Shown here: in pieces, positions 36,622 through 46,967 of the stretch
Position numbering within the stretch: position 1 is the stretch's first letter
Layout of the letters: the number at the start of each line of letters is the position of its first letter
DNA from: Streptomyces aureocirculatus
Lineage (GTDB): Bacteria; Actinomycetota; Actinomycetes; Streptomycetales; Streptomycetaceae
NCBI RefSeq assembly: GCF_000720475.1
Contig: NZ_JOAP01000028.1
Coordinates: forward strand, 124,001 to 188,000
DNA length: 64,000 nucleotides
Direction: 5' to 3'
Translations under genes and position numbers: made by a program
Notes under the pieces: generated by a model
Told to the model about the DNA's origin: nothing
Databases searched by the model: none
Seen by the model: the letters and a program-made list of their open reading frames with translations, nothing else

Positions 36622-36802
36622 GGACGGTGACCTCGCGTCATCGCTTGCACAGAGATGGCTGGTTACGGCTACTTACGGGTACGCGATCAAGAAACGTCAG
36701 GTGGTTGATGTGTGTGTATCAGCGCCGGTCATCGCGCGTCAACGGGACGTGAACCCCATGTGGCCTGCGGAAATAACGAGTTGACCGGGATTTCACTCGC
36801 AT

Positions 36803-36814
36803 TGGTCAATACCA
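36803..36814. promoter_or_regulatory. Possible operator palindrome
   Basis: TGGTCAATACCA is a dyad with TGGT/ACCA arms, of the kind bound by GntR-family regulators. It lies 180 bp upstream of the binding-protein start in the AT-richer zone. A single 12-bp dyad is weak evidence. Confidence 0.25.
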
Positions 36815-36905
36815 CTGACGCTGTGCTGGCCAGAGGATGGCGTGAGAATTCGGTGGCGGTTTGGGAGGGGTGGGGCGTGGTAGCGCCTCTGGCGGTGTTT
36901 GTGCG

Positions 36906-37000
36906 TTTTCGCCTTTCCGTTTGTGGGGGTGGCGGGTCGTGGCGCCGCCTGCGCTGACGGTTTTCGCCTTTCCGTTTGTGGGGGTGGCGGGGTCGTGGCG
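36906..37000 (+). repeat. 40-bp direct repeat
   Basis: TTTTCGCCTTTCCGTTTGTG followed by GGGGTGGCGGG(G)TCGTGGCG occurs at 36906-36944 and again at 36961-37000, with one extra G in the second copy. Confidence 0.85.
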
Positions 37001-37240
37001 GTATGGCCGTGCTCGCGTAGTGGGCGGCTTCCGCCGCCCTGCCATTCCCCTGCGGGCCACGGCCCACCGCCGCCCCCGTCTCCCCTGTGGGCAACTGGTC
37101 CGCCAGGGGCGAGGGGGGTACCTCCCTGCTCGAGCGGAGCCGAGAGCTTGGGGGAGGGTGGGCACAGCCCATGTGCCGGGTATCCGTTCTGTGGGCGGAG
37201 GGGTATAGCGCGTCCCCATGCACCGGGGTGCGGCAACGCG

Positions 37241-37271
37241 GAGGGCCCGCACCGGTGCGGTGCGGGCCCTC
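37241..37271 (-). terminator. Terminator of the EspI-like ATPase gene
   Basis: A perfect 13-bp stem (GAGGGCCCGCACC / GGTGCGGGCCCTC) with a short loop lies 13 bp beyond the stop of the - strand ATPase gene. Confidence 0.75.
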
Positions 37272-37284
37272 GTGGTTGCGGTAC

Positions 37285-40200
37285 CTACTGCTGCTGCGGC
37301 GGCTGACCAGGAACCTCCGGCGCCGAGTAGCCGGGGGCGGGCGGAACGGGGCCAGCCGGAGCCCCCTGCCACCCAGGCGCCCCGCCCGGGGCAGAAGCCC
37401 CCCCGCCCTGAGGGGGGACCCCGCCATACCCCTGCCCAGGCATGGGCGGAGCCACCCGAGGCGGCGGATTACCGTCCGACGTCCACAACCCCTGAACCCG
37501 CTGCGCCCGCACAAAATCCTCGGCCACCAACGCCGAAAGATTGAAGTACGCCTCCCGCACCTTCGGCCGCATCATGTCAAGATTGACTTCGGCCCCCGCA
37601 GCCAGATGCTCGTCGAACGGAACGACGACCACCCCCCGGCACCGCGTCTCGAAGTGCGACACGATGTCCTCGACCTTGATCATCTTCCCGGTCTCCCGGA
37701 CCCCGGAGATGACGGTGAGCGACCGCGACACCAGATCCGCGTATCCGTGCGCGGACAGCCAGTCCAACGTCGTCGACGCACTGCTCGCCCCGTCCACGGA
37801 CGGTGTGGAGATGATGATGAGCTGGTCGGCGAGATCGAGCACCCCGCGCATCGCGCTGTACAGCAGACCGGTCCCGGAGTCCGTCAGGATGATCGGGTAC
37901 TGCTTTCCGAGTACGTCGATCGCCCGCCGGTAGTCCTCGTCGTTGAACGTCGTGGACACGGCCGGATCGACGTCGTTCGCGATGATCTCGAGCCCGGACG
38001 GCGCCTGCGACGTGAACCGCCGGATGTCCATGTACGAGTTGAGGTACGGAATCGCCTGGACCAGGTCGCGGATCGTCGCCCCGGTCTCCCGCCGCACCCG
38101 TCGGCCGAGCGTGCCCGCGTCCGGGTTGGCGTCGATGGCGAGGATCTTGTCCTGCCGCTCGCTGGCGAGCGTCGAACCGAGCGCCGTCGTCGTGGTCGTC
38201 TTGCCGACACCGCCCTTCAGCGAGATCACCGCGATGCGGTAGCAGGAGAGCACCGGCGTACGGATCAGCTCCAGCTTCCGCTGCCGCTCCGCCTCCTCCT
38301 TCTTGCCGCCGATCTTGAACCGCGACCCGCCGACCGGCCGGTTGCTCTTCGTCTTCTGCTTCTTGTTGTTCAGGAGCCGGTCGGAGGACAGCTCGACGGC
38401 GGCCGTGTACCCCAGCGGCGCCCCCGGATTGGTCCGCTCACGCTGATCGTGCTGCACCGGCTGCGGCCAGGCCGCCCCCGTACGGGGATCCACCGGAGCT
38501 TGAGCACTCTGCGGAACCTGCTGCCCCTGCTGCCCCGGCTGCCCCTGCTGGAACGGTTGCGCCTGCGGCTGCGCAGGCGGCATGGGCTGTGCCTGCGGAT
38601 ACGGCTGCTGTTGTGGGAACTGGCCCTGCTGGAAGGGCTGCTGCGGCTGCGGCTGCGGCTGGGGTTGTGGTTGTGGTTGCGATTGCTGTTGGGCCTGCGA
38701 CGGCTGCGGCTGGTACGGGCCCGGCTGCGCCGGGAACTGCGGTTGCGGCTGGTGCTCTTGCTGGTGCTGGTGTTGTGGAGTCTGCTGCGGTACGGGGGCC
38801 TCGGTGGGCGGCATGGTCTGCGGTTGAGGCTGCGCCTGCGGCTGGGGTGCCTGCGGGAAGCCGTAACTTGGCTGCGGGGCAGGGGAGTCGGGGGTCGGGA
38901 AGCCGTACCCGCTCTGCTGCGTGGGAGCGGGCGTGTCCGTGGGCGCGCCGTGAGTCGGGAAGCCGTACCCGCTCCGCGGCCCGGGTACGGGTGCCTCCGG
39001 CGGCTGCGCGGCGGGCACGTACGGGCTCGTGGGCGCGGGCGGCTGCGCTGTGGGCGCGACGGGCGCCGTCGGCGCGGACCACGCCTGGGGGGCGGGCTGC
39101 TGCGGCGCCGGAGTCTGCGGTGCCAGGGGCTGCGGCGCCGAGGGCTGGTGCACGGGGGCTTCGGGCTCGACCGGCTGCTCGTTCTGGTCATTCTGGGCAG
39201 CGGGTACAGCGGCGGCCGGAGGGTGCGTCGGCGCGGGCCACTGCGGTGCGGGCGTCGGCGCCGCGGGCTGGAACGCGGGCGGCAGCGGCGGCAGCCCGCT
39301 CTCCGGCGCGGGCGGCGGAGTCCAGGCGGCCGGGACGGAGTCCCCTGCGGGTGCGGGTGCGGGCGCAGGTGCAGGTGCGGGTGCTGCGGGGGTGGGCACG
39401 GCACTGATGGCGGCCTCGTTCTCGGACCCAGCCTCGTTTTGAGACCCAACCTCGTTCTCGGAGCCAGCCTCGTTCTCGTAGGCCTCAGAGCCCTCAGAGC
39501 CCTCTGCGTTCTTGTGGTCCTTGGCGTTGGACGCATCCTCATCCCCGGGACCCTCGCCCCCGAGGGCAGTTGCGGTGGGGGAAGCCATGGCGTCAGCCTC
39601 CGGGGTGTCACCCTCGCCCTCGGCAACGTCGTCCGTACCGTCCCCCTTGGCGGTATCGGCCTCGCCATCGGTACCGGTGTCGGTACCCGAGGAAGGCGCG
39701 ACAAGCGCACCCGCATCGGCCGCCTCCGCCGAGGCTTCGTCTCCGGACGTACCGGCGGCCGCCTCGCGTTCGGCCAGCTCGCGGCGCAGCGCGGCGGGCG
39801 AGAAACGCATGGTGGCCCCGCTCTCCAGGTCTTCCCCACCCAGGCTCTCGGCGACGGGGGCGGCCGGGGCGGTGGTTTCCCGCTGGTCCGTGCGGGGGTC
39901 CGTGCCCGGAGGGACGGCAGGGGCCGAGTCTGCCTCGCCCACGCCACGTACGGGCACGGAGGCAGCGACCCCGGCGACGGCACCGCTCCAGTCCGCCGCG
40001 CCTGCGGACGCGGGAGGCGTGGCCGGAGGGGCGGACGGCGGCGGGGTCGAAGGCGGCGTCGGCGGTACGGGCGGAGCCAGCGGCTCTCCCGTGGGCGGCG
40101 CGGGCTGGAACCCACTGCCGACGGGGAGCTTGGGCACGACGGTGGCCGGGGCGGGGGGAGGCGTGTCCGGGTCGGGGGTAGGCGCGGGGGCGCCGGACTC

Positions 40201-40476
40201 CGCGAGCGCGGACGCGGCCGCAGAGGTCGGAGCCGAAGCGGGCGCGGAAGTCGGCGCTGGCGGAGGCGTGGTGGCGGCGGGAGGGGCCTCGGGCGTGGAC
40301 GCGGGGGAGGCGGACGGCGTCTCCCCCGCACTGCCGGACGCGTTCTGCGTGTACCAGGCGGGCGGGGCGTAGTCGATGGTGAACTCGCCCGTGGTCTCGG
40401 CAGCGGACTCCGCGTCGGACTGATCGTCGACGGGTGTGTCCCAGCCGTCGCGGATCTTGTCCCGATCGCTGTTCAC
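37285..40476 (-). CDS. EspI-like MinD/ParA-type ATPase of the type VII secretion locus
   Basis: The 1063-residue product has a ~700-residue disordered arm rich in Pro, Ala, Glu and Gln. After a basic segment ([20 protein letters not shown]) comes a MinD-type ATPase domain (about 735-1000). It has the deviant Walker [13 protein letters not shown] near residue 750, [16 protein letters not shown] and [11 protein letters not shown] Gly/Pro tail follows. EspI/SCO5717-like proteins of this layout occur at ESX loci and may regulate or position the machine. GTG 40476 follows AGGAGG by four bases. It is probably the last gene of a - strand unit with the next two genes or a unit of its own (284-bp gap). 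Confidence 0.85.
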   Translation of the reverse strand: MNSDRDKIRDGWDTPVDDQSDAESAAETTGEFTIDYAPPAWYTQNASGSAGETPSASPASTPEAPPAATTPPPAPTSAPASAPTSAAASALAESGAPAPTPDPDTPPPAPATVVPKLPVGSGFQPAPPTGEPLAPPVPPTPPSTPPPSAPPATPPASAGAADWSGAVAGVAASVPVRGVGEADSAPAVPPGTDPRTDQRETTAPAAPVAESLGGEDLESGATMRFSPAALRRELAEREAAAGTSGDEASAEAADAGALVAPSSGTDTGTDGEADTAKGDGTDDVAEGEGDTPEADAMASPTATALGGEGPGDEDASNAKDHKNAEGSEGSEAYENEAGSENEVGSQNEAGSENEAAISAVPTPAAPAPAPAPAPAPAGDSVPAAWTPPPAPESGLPPLPPAFQPAAPTPAPQWPAPTHPPAAAVPAAQNDQNEQPVEPEAPVHQPSAPQPLAPQTPAPQQPAPQAWSAPTAPVAPTAQPPAPTSPYVPAAQPPEAPVPGPRSGYGFPTHGAPTDTPAPTQQSGYGFPTPDSPAPQPSYGFPQAPQPQAQPQPQTMPPTEAPVPQQTPQHQHQQEHQPQPQFPAQPGPYQPQPSQAQQQSQPQPQPQPQPQPQQPFQQGQFPQQQPYPQAQPMPPAQPQAQPFQQGQPGQQGQQVPQSAQAPVDPRTGAAWPQPVQHDQRERTNPGAPLGYTAAVELSSDRLLNNKKQKTKSNRPVGGSRFKIGGKKEEAERQRKLELIRTPVLSCYRIAVISLKGGVGKTTTTTALGSTLASERQDKILAIDANPDAGTLGRRVRRETGATIRDLVQAIPYLNSYMDIRRFTSQAPSGLEIIANDVDPAVSTTFNDEDYRRAIDVLGKQYPIILTDSGTGLLYSAMRGVLDLADQLIIISTPSVDGASSASTTLDWLSAHGYADLVSRSLTVISGVRETGKMIKVEDIVSHFETRCRGVVVVPFDEHLAAGAEVNLDMMRPKVREAYFNLSALVAEDFVRAQRVQGLWTSDGNPPPRVAPPMPGQGYGGVPPQGGGASAPGGAPGWQGAPAGPVPPAPGYSAPEVPGQPPQQQ

Positions 40477-40760
40477 AATGCCTCCTGGTGTGGTCGAGCA
40501 CGTTCGTGCCGTGGTGGGGGGCGACCGTTCTTGTCGTCCGATCCGCCTGGCTCTCCCCGTGTGCGGGACGCGCACACCTCCCTCGCGGGTTCTGGCGTCG
40601 CGCCCTGTCCCAGCCTAATCACCAAAAGCGGGAGCACGGCAGGCCAGTCCGCCTGCCGGTGAGCGACCGTTACGTCACGCCTCACTCAGGAGCGGTTGTC
40701 TTGTCGTCGAGGTGCTGAACAAATCGGTCAGGTGGTGATGAATCGCGTAAAACTTCGGGC

Positions 40761-41543
40761 TCAGTCCATCCTGCGCGCGGTCCCGAGCAGGCCGGTCTCG
40801 ATGTCGGTGCCCTGCGTCACGACGTACTGCCGATCGCGCTCGGCGCACCACAGGGTCACTCCGTCGGCAAGCGTCGGCAGCGACTCGACCTGCTCGCGCG
40901 CAAGCCCGAGGGCCCGCCCCACCTGCGCAGCCTCGTCCGGCGAGATCCGCTGCAGCCCGACGAGCCGTGCCTGCCGGATGAGCCGGGGTGCCACCGGACT
41001 CACATACGGAAGCAGCGTGAGCACCGACTGCCAGGGCCCCGACACCACCCGTCCCCTGGGCGGCCGCATCCCGCAGTCCCGCACGACGAGCACCGGGCCA
41101 CCGGCCGACGCCCCCTGCGGCGGCACCCGCCCCACGTCATGCACGGACATTCCGCTCGGCCCGACCCCGAGGGCCCGTACGAGCGGCTCCCACGCCGCCG
41201 CGCGGCCGGTCTCCACGGCTACCCGGGCCCCGGTGGCGGCGGCCCGCAGGGCGATCACCTGGGCTGTCCAGAGCCCGCCGATGAGCAGCATGTCGTACGG
41301 GGTGGGCCGGTTGAACCCGAGCACCGCGGGGTGGCCTTGCGCGTCCGTGCCGACGACCACACCGTCGTCGCCTATCGGCAGGGCGAGCGTGTCCACTTGC
41401 TCGGCCGACAGGGCGTGATGGCCGTGGCGCGGCCCGAGCAGCCCGAATCCTCCGCGGACGACGGCACGGAGCCTGGAGCCGCCCGACGGCTGCGGGGGCG
41501 CGGGGCTCGGGCCGGAGCCGGGGGTCGTTGGCGTCGTGGCCAT
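40761..41543 (-). CDS. Type VII locus protein of unknown function
   Basis: The 260-residue protein has a Pro-rich N-terminus, then a compact alpha/beta sequence without membrane helices (ALPIGDDGVVVGTDAQGHPA, LVVRDCGMRPPRGRVVSGPW, GVTLWCAERDRQYVVTQG). I do not recognise a domain. The ATG overlaps the last bases of eccE (TGATG), so it is translationally coupled to that gene and likely acts with EccE on the cytosolic face. Confidence 0.75.
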   Translation of the reverse strand: MATTPTTPGSGPSPAPPQPSGGSRLRAVVRGGFGLLGPRHGHHALSAEQVDTLALPIGDDGVVVGTDAQGHPAVLGFNRPTPYDMLLIGGLWTAQVIALRAAATGARVAVETGRAAAWEPLVRALGVGPSGMSVHDVGRVPPQGASAGGPVLVVRDCGMRPPRGRVVSGPWQSVLTLLPYVSPVAPRLIRQARLVGLQRISPDEAAQVGRALGLAREQVESLPTLADGVTLWCAERDRQYVVTQGTDIETGLLGTARRMD

Positions 41544-42886
41544 CAGCGAGTTCCCCCGAGCGGCAGAGTGGCGAGCATTCCGGGGAGCTGTTCGTGGTCG
41601 AGCCGTACGAGACCGGCCCCTGCCTGCCGGGCACCCTGCTCCAACGCGCGGCGCGCGGCCTCCAGTTCGGAGTCGCTGCGCCCGGTCACCCGCACATGGC
41701 CCCGTATCGAGACCTCCTGGTGTCCGTCATGCCGCAACCGGTGCCCGTCACGTCTCAAGGTCAGGCTGAAGGTCGTCGCGAGGGTCGGAACGGCGGTGAG
41801 GAAGGTGACGAGCTGAGGCATCGCCGGTCCGGACGAACCTCCCAACTGCGGCCAGCGGCGCACCCAGTAGGTCGTGTGCCTGCGGTTGTCGCAGCGCCAG
41901 GCGCGCGTGGACTCCTCCGTCCTGCGCTGCGGCATGTCGTCGCGGCCGGACTGTGCCGTCACCAGTGGGTTGGCGCAGGCCGAGGTCGCGAGGGCGGTGG
42001 TGAGTTCCTCCTCGCTCAGGGCCGTCGCCCGAAAGCCCTGGCCCGCCAGGCGGCTCGCCAGATGGTCCACGGCCCGCAGCACGCACTTCTGCGCGCCGAC
42101 GAGCCCGCCGCCACGAGCCGCCACGGCCTCGGGGCACAGCTCGGGATCCAACTTCAGGGCGACCCAGGTGATGCGCACTGCGGGCGCGCCCGTCTGCGCC
42201 TGTAGGGGTGCGTAGTTGCTGACGGCCACGGACTGCTGGGGGAGATGCAGCGCGGGCGCGGGCTGGGTGTGCAGCACGATCTGCGCCGACTCCAGTTGGA
42301 TCCCGTCCACTTCGAGCGCGTCCCGCACCAGGCCGAGCGGCAGGGGGCGGCGACTGTGCTCGACGCGCAGAGCGGTGCCGTCCGACTCGATCTGCAGCAC
42401 GGCGGACAGGAAGGTCCCGTCGCCCACCATTCCCACCTCGCGCCGGTCCCGACCGCGATGGGTGCACGTCCGCAAGGAGGGGTCGCACTCCAGGGCCGGG
42501 GCGAACGCGGGGTCCGTCCCCGGTGGTGGTGGCGTCTCGGCCGCGCGGCGCCGACGTACCCGTAAGGCCCGTGACGCGCTCGCAAGTTCGGGCAACGAGC
42601 GCCCGTGGCGGCGTACGAGAGCCAGCAGCACAAGGACTGCCGCGCCGCCGACCGCGAGCGCGACGGCCGGGCCTCCCACGACCCATCCGGTCACCAGCAG
42701 GGCGGCCGCGACCTCCACGAGGACCAGCCGTTGCAGCCGGAACGGCCCCCCTCGCGCCGATGGCGAGCGGTGACGCAGGACGACCGGCGTCCCGGGCTGC
42801 GAGGCATCCGGTGCGGCGCCCCCGGGAGATCCTTGAACTCCGGGTCCCGACCGCCCCCTCACGCGCGTCCGTGTGCCGGAAGCCAT
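41543..42886 (-). CDS. eccE: Type VII secretion protein EccE
   Basis: The 447-residue protein has two adjacent membrane helices at about residues 45-85 (LVLVEVAAALLVTGWVVGGP, VALAVGGAAVLVLLALV). A soluble domain with the EccE pattern follows, including VGMVGDGTFLSAVLQIESDG, TYWVRRWPQLG and a C-terminal SLTLRRDGHRLRHDGHQEV. EccE sits at the edge of the ESX membrane complex. The ATG at 42886 is preceded by a G-rich binding site. It is divergent from eccB across a 176-bp promoter region. Confidence 0.85.
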   Translation of the reverse strand: MASGTRTRVRGRSGPGVQGSPGGAAPDASQPGTPVVLRHRSPSARGGPFRLQRLVLVEVAAALLVTGWVVGGPAVALAVGGAAVLVLLALVRRHGRSLPELASASRALRVRRRRAAETPPPPGTDPAFAPALECDPSLRTCTHRGRDRREVGMVGDGTFLSAVLQIESDGTALRVEHSRRPLPLGLVRDALEVDGIQLESAQIVLHTQPAPALHLPQQSVAVSNYAPLQAQTGAPAVRITWVALKLDPELCPEAVAARGGGLVGAQKCVLRAVDHLASRLAGQGFRATALSEEELTTALATSACANPLVTAQSGRDDMPQRRTEESTRAWRCDNRRHTTYWVRRWPQLGGSSGPAMPQLVTFLTAVPTLATTFSLTLRRDGHRLRHDGHQEVSIRGHVRVTGRSDSELEAARRALEQGARQAGAGLVRLDHEQLPGMLATLPLGGTR

Positions 42887-43062
42887 GAGCCCACCCCCCT
42901 GTTGAATCTCCCGAATTGCCTCGGTGTGCAAGGCGCTTGAAGCCCCGAAACCTAACCCACCCCACACGCGCGATTACACAACAGGCATAGTAGGCGCTGG
43001 GTCTGACAACTGAGGGGCGGGGGCGCGAACCCCCGGCGCCGCCAGGGGGGAAGCAGTCACAC
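42887..43062. promoter_or_regulatory. Divergent promoter region between eccE and eccB
   Basis: These 176 bp separate two divergent secretion genes, so both promoters must lie here. An AT-richer patch (42955-42995, with ATTACACAACAGGCATAGTA) is the best candidate. I cannot assign exact -35/-10 boxes. Confidence 0.4.
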
Positions 43063-44610
43063 ATGGCATCACGCCGCGACGAACTCAACGCCTACACCTT
43101 CGCGAAGCGCCGCGCACTCGCGGCGTTCGTTCAGCCCTCGCCCTCGGGCTCGGAGGAGAGTGCTCCGCGTCCGCTGCGCGGGGTGGTGCCCGGCCTGGTC
43201 GTCGGGGTGGTCGTCCTCGCTGTCTTCGGCGCGTGGGGGATGTTGAAGCCCGCGGCAAAGCCGGGCTGGGACAAGCCGAAGGAACACGTGATCATCGCGA
43301 GCAAGTCCACCACCCGCTACGTCGTCCTCAGGACCGACGGCAAGCGGCAGTTGCACCCCGTCCTCAACATGGCGTCGGCGAGGCTTCTCCTCGACGCCGA
43401 CAAGGGGGACGTCATCAAGGTCGACGAGTCCGTCCTCGACAACGGCAAGCTCCCGCACGGCGCCACCATCGGCATCCCCTACGCCCCCGACCGGCTGCCC
43501 TCCCCGTCCGAGGCCGGCTCCGGCAAGCGCTGGGCGGTGTGCGAGCGGCCCGTCCAGGGCGGCCGCGCCATCCAGAAGGCGGCGTTCGTGCTCGCGGAAC
43601 GGGAGCAGGACAGGACCGACGGCTCCGGACGGCTGCGCGGCGGGGAGCTGTTGTACGTGGTGGGCCCGGACAAGTCCCGCTATGTGGTCGACGCGCGTGG
43701 GTACGCGTACCGGATCTCCGCGGAGAACGAACTGCTCCTGCGTACGGTCGTGGGCTCCGGCCGTGCGCCACAGCGTGTGTCCAGGGAGTGGCTCGCCACG
43801 CTGCACCGGGGCGACCGGATCGTCTTCCCCAGGGTGGACGGCGTCCCCGGGGCCGATGCCGAGGTCGAGGGTCTCCAGGACCGGGCCGCGAACAAGGTGG
43901 GCATGGTGCTCCGGGCGCGGGACGGGGACACCTGGCGGTACTACGTCGTCCTGCCCCGCCGTGTGGCCCCTGTCTCCGACTTCACCGCGCGTCTGCTCCT
44001 CAGCAGCGACGAGCTGAAGGGCGTCGGGCAGCACGGCACCGCCCGCGACATGAGCGCCGCCGACATCAAGCCCGTCTCCGAGGAGTTCGACGCCGAGTAC
44101 ACCTGGCCGACCCGGCGCCCGAGGATGCCCCGCGAAGCCGCGACGAGGGCCGCCGCCACGCCCGGCGGCGGCAACACCGTCTGCAACGTCCTGCGGGACG
44201 TCGACGCCGACAACGGCTCCACCACGCTGAGCACGTGGACGGGCCCGGACTTCCCGGCACCCCTGCCCACCGGCTCGTCCAGCGCGTACGTCACACCCGG
44301 CTCGGGCCAGCTCTACCGCCAGTTCACCGGTACGGACACCGAGTCGGGCGGTGTCTTCCTGGTCACGGACACGGGCCTGCGGTACGCGATGCAGTCCAAC
44401 AGCGACAGCGCGACGGACGACGCGGGCATCGGCACCTCCAAGAAGCAGCGCGAGCAGCGCAAGCAGCAGGAGCAGGAGGCACGGCAGGCCCAGACCCGAC
44501 TCGGCTACGGGGACGCGGAGGTGGGCCGGGTGCCCGCGGCCTGGTCCAAGTTCCTGCCCACGGGCCCTCGTCTGTCGACGGCGGCGGCACGGCAGCCGCA
44601 GGGTTCTTGA
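43063..44610 (+). CDS. eccB: Type VII secretion protein EccB
   Basis: The 515-residue protein opens MASRRDELNAYTFAKRRALA, the EccB N-terminal signature. A single membrane helix follows (GVVPGLVVGVVVLAVFGAWG), then a long extracellular domain (HVIIASKSTTRYVV, LPHGATIGIPYAPDRLP). EccB is the outer-facing core of the ESX channel. The last ~40 residues are charged and helical. The mycosin gene follows closely. Confidence 0.92.
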   Translation: MASRRDELNAYTFAKRRALAAFVQPSPSGSEESAPRPLRGVVPGLVVGVVVLAVFGAWGMLKPAAKPGWDKPKEHVIIASKSTTRYVVLRTDGKRQLHPVLNMASARLLLDADKGDVIKVDESVLDNGKLPHGATIGIPYAPDRLPSPSEAGSGKRWAVCERPVQGGRAIQKAAFVLAEREQDRTDGSGRLRGGELLYVVGPDKSRYVVDARGYAYRISAENELLLRTVVGSGRAPQRVSREWLATLHRGDRIVFPRVDGVPGADAEVEGLQDRAANKVGMVLRARDGDTWRYYVVLPRRVAPVSDFTARLLLSSDELKGVGQHGTARDMSAADIKPVSEEFDAEYTWPTRRPRMPREAATRAAATPGGGNTVCNVLRDVDADNGSTTLSTWTGPDFPAPLPTGSSSAYVTPGSGQLYRQFTGTDTESGGVFLVTDTGLRYAMQSNSDSATDDAGIGTSKKQREQRKQQEQEARQAQTRLGYGDAEVGRVPAAWSKFLPTGPRLSTAAARQPQGS

Positions 44611-44632
44611 TCACGTGAGGGGCGCCAACACG

Positions 44633-45889
44633 ATGCCGCACTCATCCCAAAGCCGCTGCCCTTGGACGCGGACGGCCGTGACGGTGGCCGCCGCCCTGGT
44701 TGTCGCCGCGACGACTGCGACTCCCGCAGCCGCGGCGCCGTCGTCCCCGGACCAGTGCGAGTTCCCGTCCAAGAAGTACACGGGCCGACCGTGGTCGCTC
44801 CAGCGCGTACTCCTCGACGAACTGTGGCGTCAGTCCACGGGCAGAGGCGTCCGCGTGGCGGTGATCGACACCGGCGTGGACATCAAGAACCCGCAGCTCA
44901 AGCGGGCGGTGGACGCGTCCAGCGGCGGCAACTTCCTCTCCAGGAACCTCAAGGACGACAACGGCAACAAGGTGGATCGGGGCAAACCGAACGGCACCAC
45001 GGACACGGTCGGCCACGGCACGCGCGTGGCGGGCATCATCGCGGCCCGCCCCGCCAAGGGCACGGGCTTCGTGGGGCTTGCCCCCCGGGCGACGATCATC
45101 CCCGTCAAACAGAACGACGCGGAGGGCCACGGAACGACGGAAACCCTCGCGCAGGCCATCGACCACGCGGTCGCCAAGGGTGCCGACGTCATCAACATCT
45201 CCCAGGACACGGCCAAGGCGGTGAAGCCCGCCCCGCAGCTCCAAGAGGCGGTCGACAGGGCGCTCGACAAGGATCGCGTGATCGTCGCCTCAGCGGGCAA
45301 CGACGGTCTGGGCGGCAACGTGAAACCGACCTATCCGGCCTCGTACGAGGGTGTCCTTGCGGTCGCGGCATCGGACCGCAACAACGAACGCGCCCCCTTC
45401 TCCCAGTCCGGCGACTTCGTCGACGTGGCGGCCCCCGGAGTGGACATGATCTCGACCGTCCCCGAGGGCGGCCACTGCTCCGACAACGGCACCAGCTTCG
45501 CCGCCCCGTACGTGGCCGGCCTCGCGGCCCTCATCAAGGCCAAGCACCCCACCTGGACGACCCGCCAGATCACCGCCCAGATCCAGCAGACCGCCGAACG
45601 CTCCATCCCGGGCCAAGACCGCCTGGTCGGCTGGGGCGTGGTCGACCCGGTCCGCGCCCTGACGGAGGACGACCACCCGATCGAGCGACCCACGTCCCGC
45701 GAAGGCATCACCCGAGGCAAGGCCCCGAGCCCCGCAAGGCTCCACCTCGGCGAAACCACAGAGGAACGAACGGCCCGCCTCGCCACGTATGTGGCAGTGG
45801 GGGCCGTGGTTGTGGTGGTGGGGCTTGGTGGGGTGGGGGTTACTTTGCGGGATGCGCGGAGGCGGCGCCGGAGCGGCGCGGGCGGGTGA
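44633..45889 (+). CDS. mycP: Mycosin, type VII secretion subtilisin-like protease (first copy)
   Basis: The 418-residue S8 protease has a signal peptide (TAVTVAAALVVAATTATPAAAA) and a catalytic triad of Asp79 (VAVIDTGVD), His (VGHGTRVAGII) and Ser (NGTSFAAPYVAGL). It ends with a C-terminal membrane helix (ATYVAVGAVVVVVGLGGVGV) and an RRRRR stop-transfer tail, the mycosin layout. Mycosins stabilise and process the ESX complex from outside. The ATG at 44633 is preferred; a GTG at 44615 would add six residues. Confidence 0.9.
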   Translation: MPHSSQSRCPWTRTAVTVAAALVVAATTATPAAAAPSSPDQCEFPSKKYTGRPWSLQRVLLDELWRQSTGRGVRVAVIDTGVDIKNPQLKRAVDASSGGNFLSRNLKDDNGNKVDRGKPNGTTDTVGHGTRVAGIIAARPAKGTGFVGLAPRATIIPVKQNDAEGHGTTETLAQAIDHAVAKGADVINISQDTAKAVKPAPQLQEAVDRALDKDRVIVASAGNDGLGGNVKPTYPASYEGVLAVAASDRNNERAPFSQSGDFVDVAAPGVDMISTVPEGGHCSDNGTSFAAPYVAGLAALIKAKHPTWTTRQITAQIQQTAERSIPGQDRLVGWGVVDPVRALTEDDHPIERPTSREGITRGKAPSPARLHLGETTEERTARLATYVAVGAVVVVVGLGGVGVTLRDARRRRRSGAGG

Positions 45890-45910
45890 CGACGGCGAGC
45901 CGGGACCTCT

Positions 45911-46758
45911 CTACGACTTGGAGGGCCTCGGGCGGCCCGGGCGGCAGGCCTTCGACTGTTCGACTTGTTTTGTGTAGGCCTTGATGAGGTTCTCCATGGC
46001 GCGGGCGTCCTCACGGCCGTACGTGAACGACTGAATGCTGGTGAACAAGCGCTGGTCGGGATGCGCTGGATCAGCGCAGCCATTGGCCTTTCCGACTGCT
46101 CCCGCTCCTGTGTATAGGGCCACTTCGCCGGATCCATTGGCCACGTTCTCGACAACGAACTGGGGGTCCTGGGCGTAGCGCTGGTCTGCCGGAAGGGCGG
46201 GGTCGAGGTGATGGGACATCAGTTGAGCGATGTACGACTTCTGTCCGACCTCCACTGCCGCGTAACCCTCAGGGTGCTGGCCCACAGTGAAGCGGAAACG
46301 GGTCACGTCCCGATGCTGCGGATCGTGCGCGTAAGCCTTCAGTCCTGAATGGAGCTTGTCGAACTCCCTGACCGAGAGGTCCTGCGGATCCTTCTTGGCC
46401 AGCTTCGACAACTCGTCCGCCGAGTCCACGGCGGCGACCGCACTGTCCCGGTCCTTGTACTTCGCCTCGGAGAAGCCGTGCGTGCTCTGGTCGGCGATCG
46501 CCTTGAGGACCTTACCGGCGGAGGTGTCGCTCTCGGTGGCGTCGTCGAGGATCCGTCCTGGAACTCTCCGGCGGTCTTGCCGATGAACTCCTTCGAGACG
46601 GTGGCGTTGACGCCCGCCCAGTTCGCCCTGGCGGCGGGCCGAAGACCGTTGTCGGCGTCCCTCCGCAACCCGTCCAGGCTGCCCACCAGGGTCGACCAGT
46701 CACCGACGGCGTCGTCCAGCGCCTTGAAGTCGGCGGACCGGAGCGCGTCGAGGTCCAT
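45911..46758 (-). pseudogene. Decayed WXG-type (DUF6571-like) secretion-locus gene with frameshift
   Basis: Two frames together make one protein. The start is MDLDALRSADFKALDDAVGD with an ANWAG (WxG-like) motif, running from ATG 46758 to about 46556. The frame then shifts by one base and continues as RILDDATESDTSAGKVLKAI to the stop at 45911. One extra base near 46551-46560 would rejoin them at about 282 residues. From memory, DUF6571 proteins carry these two blocks separated by roughly 90 residues, so an internal deletion is also likely. The last third (NGCADPAHPDQRLFTSIQSF) looks unlike that family. Converging on mycP and flanked by fragments, it reads as a remnant. Confidence 0.65.
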
Positions 46759-46967
46759 CAGCCGTCCTTCTCCGGGCTCGGCGGCGGCAGGTGCACGGGG
46801 TTGTTCTCGCCGGGCCTTGCGACCCGCTCGTCGAACCCGGCGTCAAGGACGTCGATGCGGCCCAACTGCCGCCGGATGCCACACCACGGTCGTGTGCCCC
46901 TCCCGTACGTACCGGCCGCTCCGGACGGCTGGCAGCCTTGCCGCCCAACGTGACAGCACGCTCGTGG
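46758..46967 (-). pseudogene. Fragment of a secretion-locus gene upstream of the decayed gene
   Basis: A - strand frame ends RIDVLDAGFDERVARPGENN followed by PVHLPPPSPEKDG, with its TGA overlapping the ATG of the decayed gene (TGATG), as in an intact coupled pair. Upstream it is closed by a stop at 46968-46970, with no plausible start in between. It is probably the 3' stump of a former coupled partner. Confidence 0.4.

Larger units (their letters stand above)
36622..37284. other. Gene-poor region between the importer and the secretion locus
   Basis: No frame here has a binding site plus family-like sequence. From left to right the region holds an AT-richer stretch (36640-36820), likely the importer promoter region. 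Next come a TGGTCAATACCA palindrome, a 40-bp direct repeat (36906-36944 and 36961-37000), and a common Streptomyces palindrome around 37118-37163 (CTGCTCGAGCGGAGCCGAGA then GCTTGGGGGA). The last element is a terminator at 37241-37271. Confidence 0.6.
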
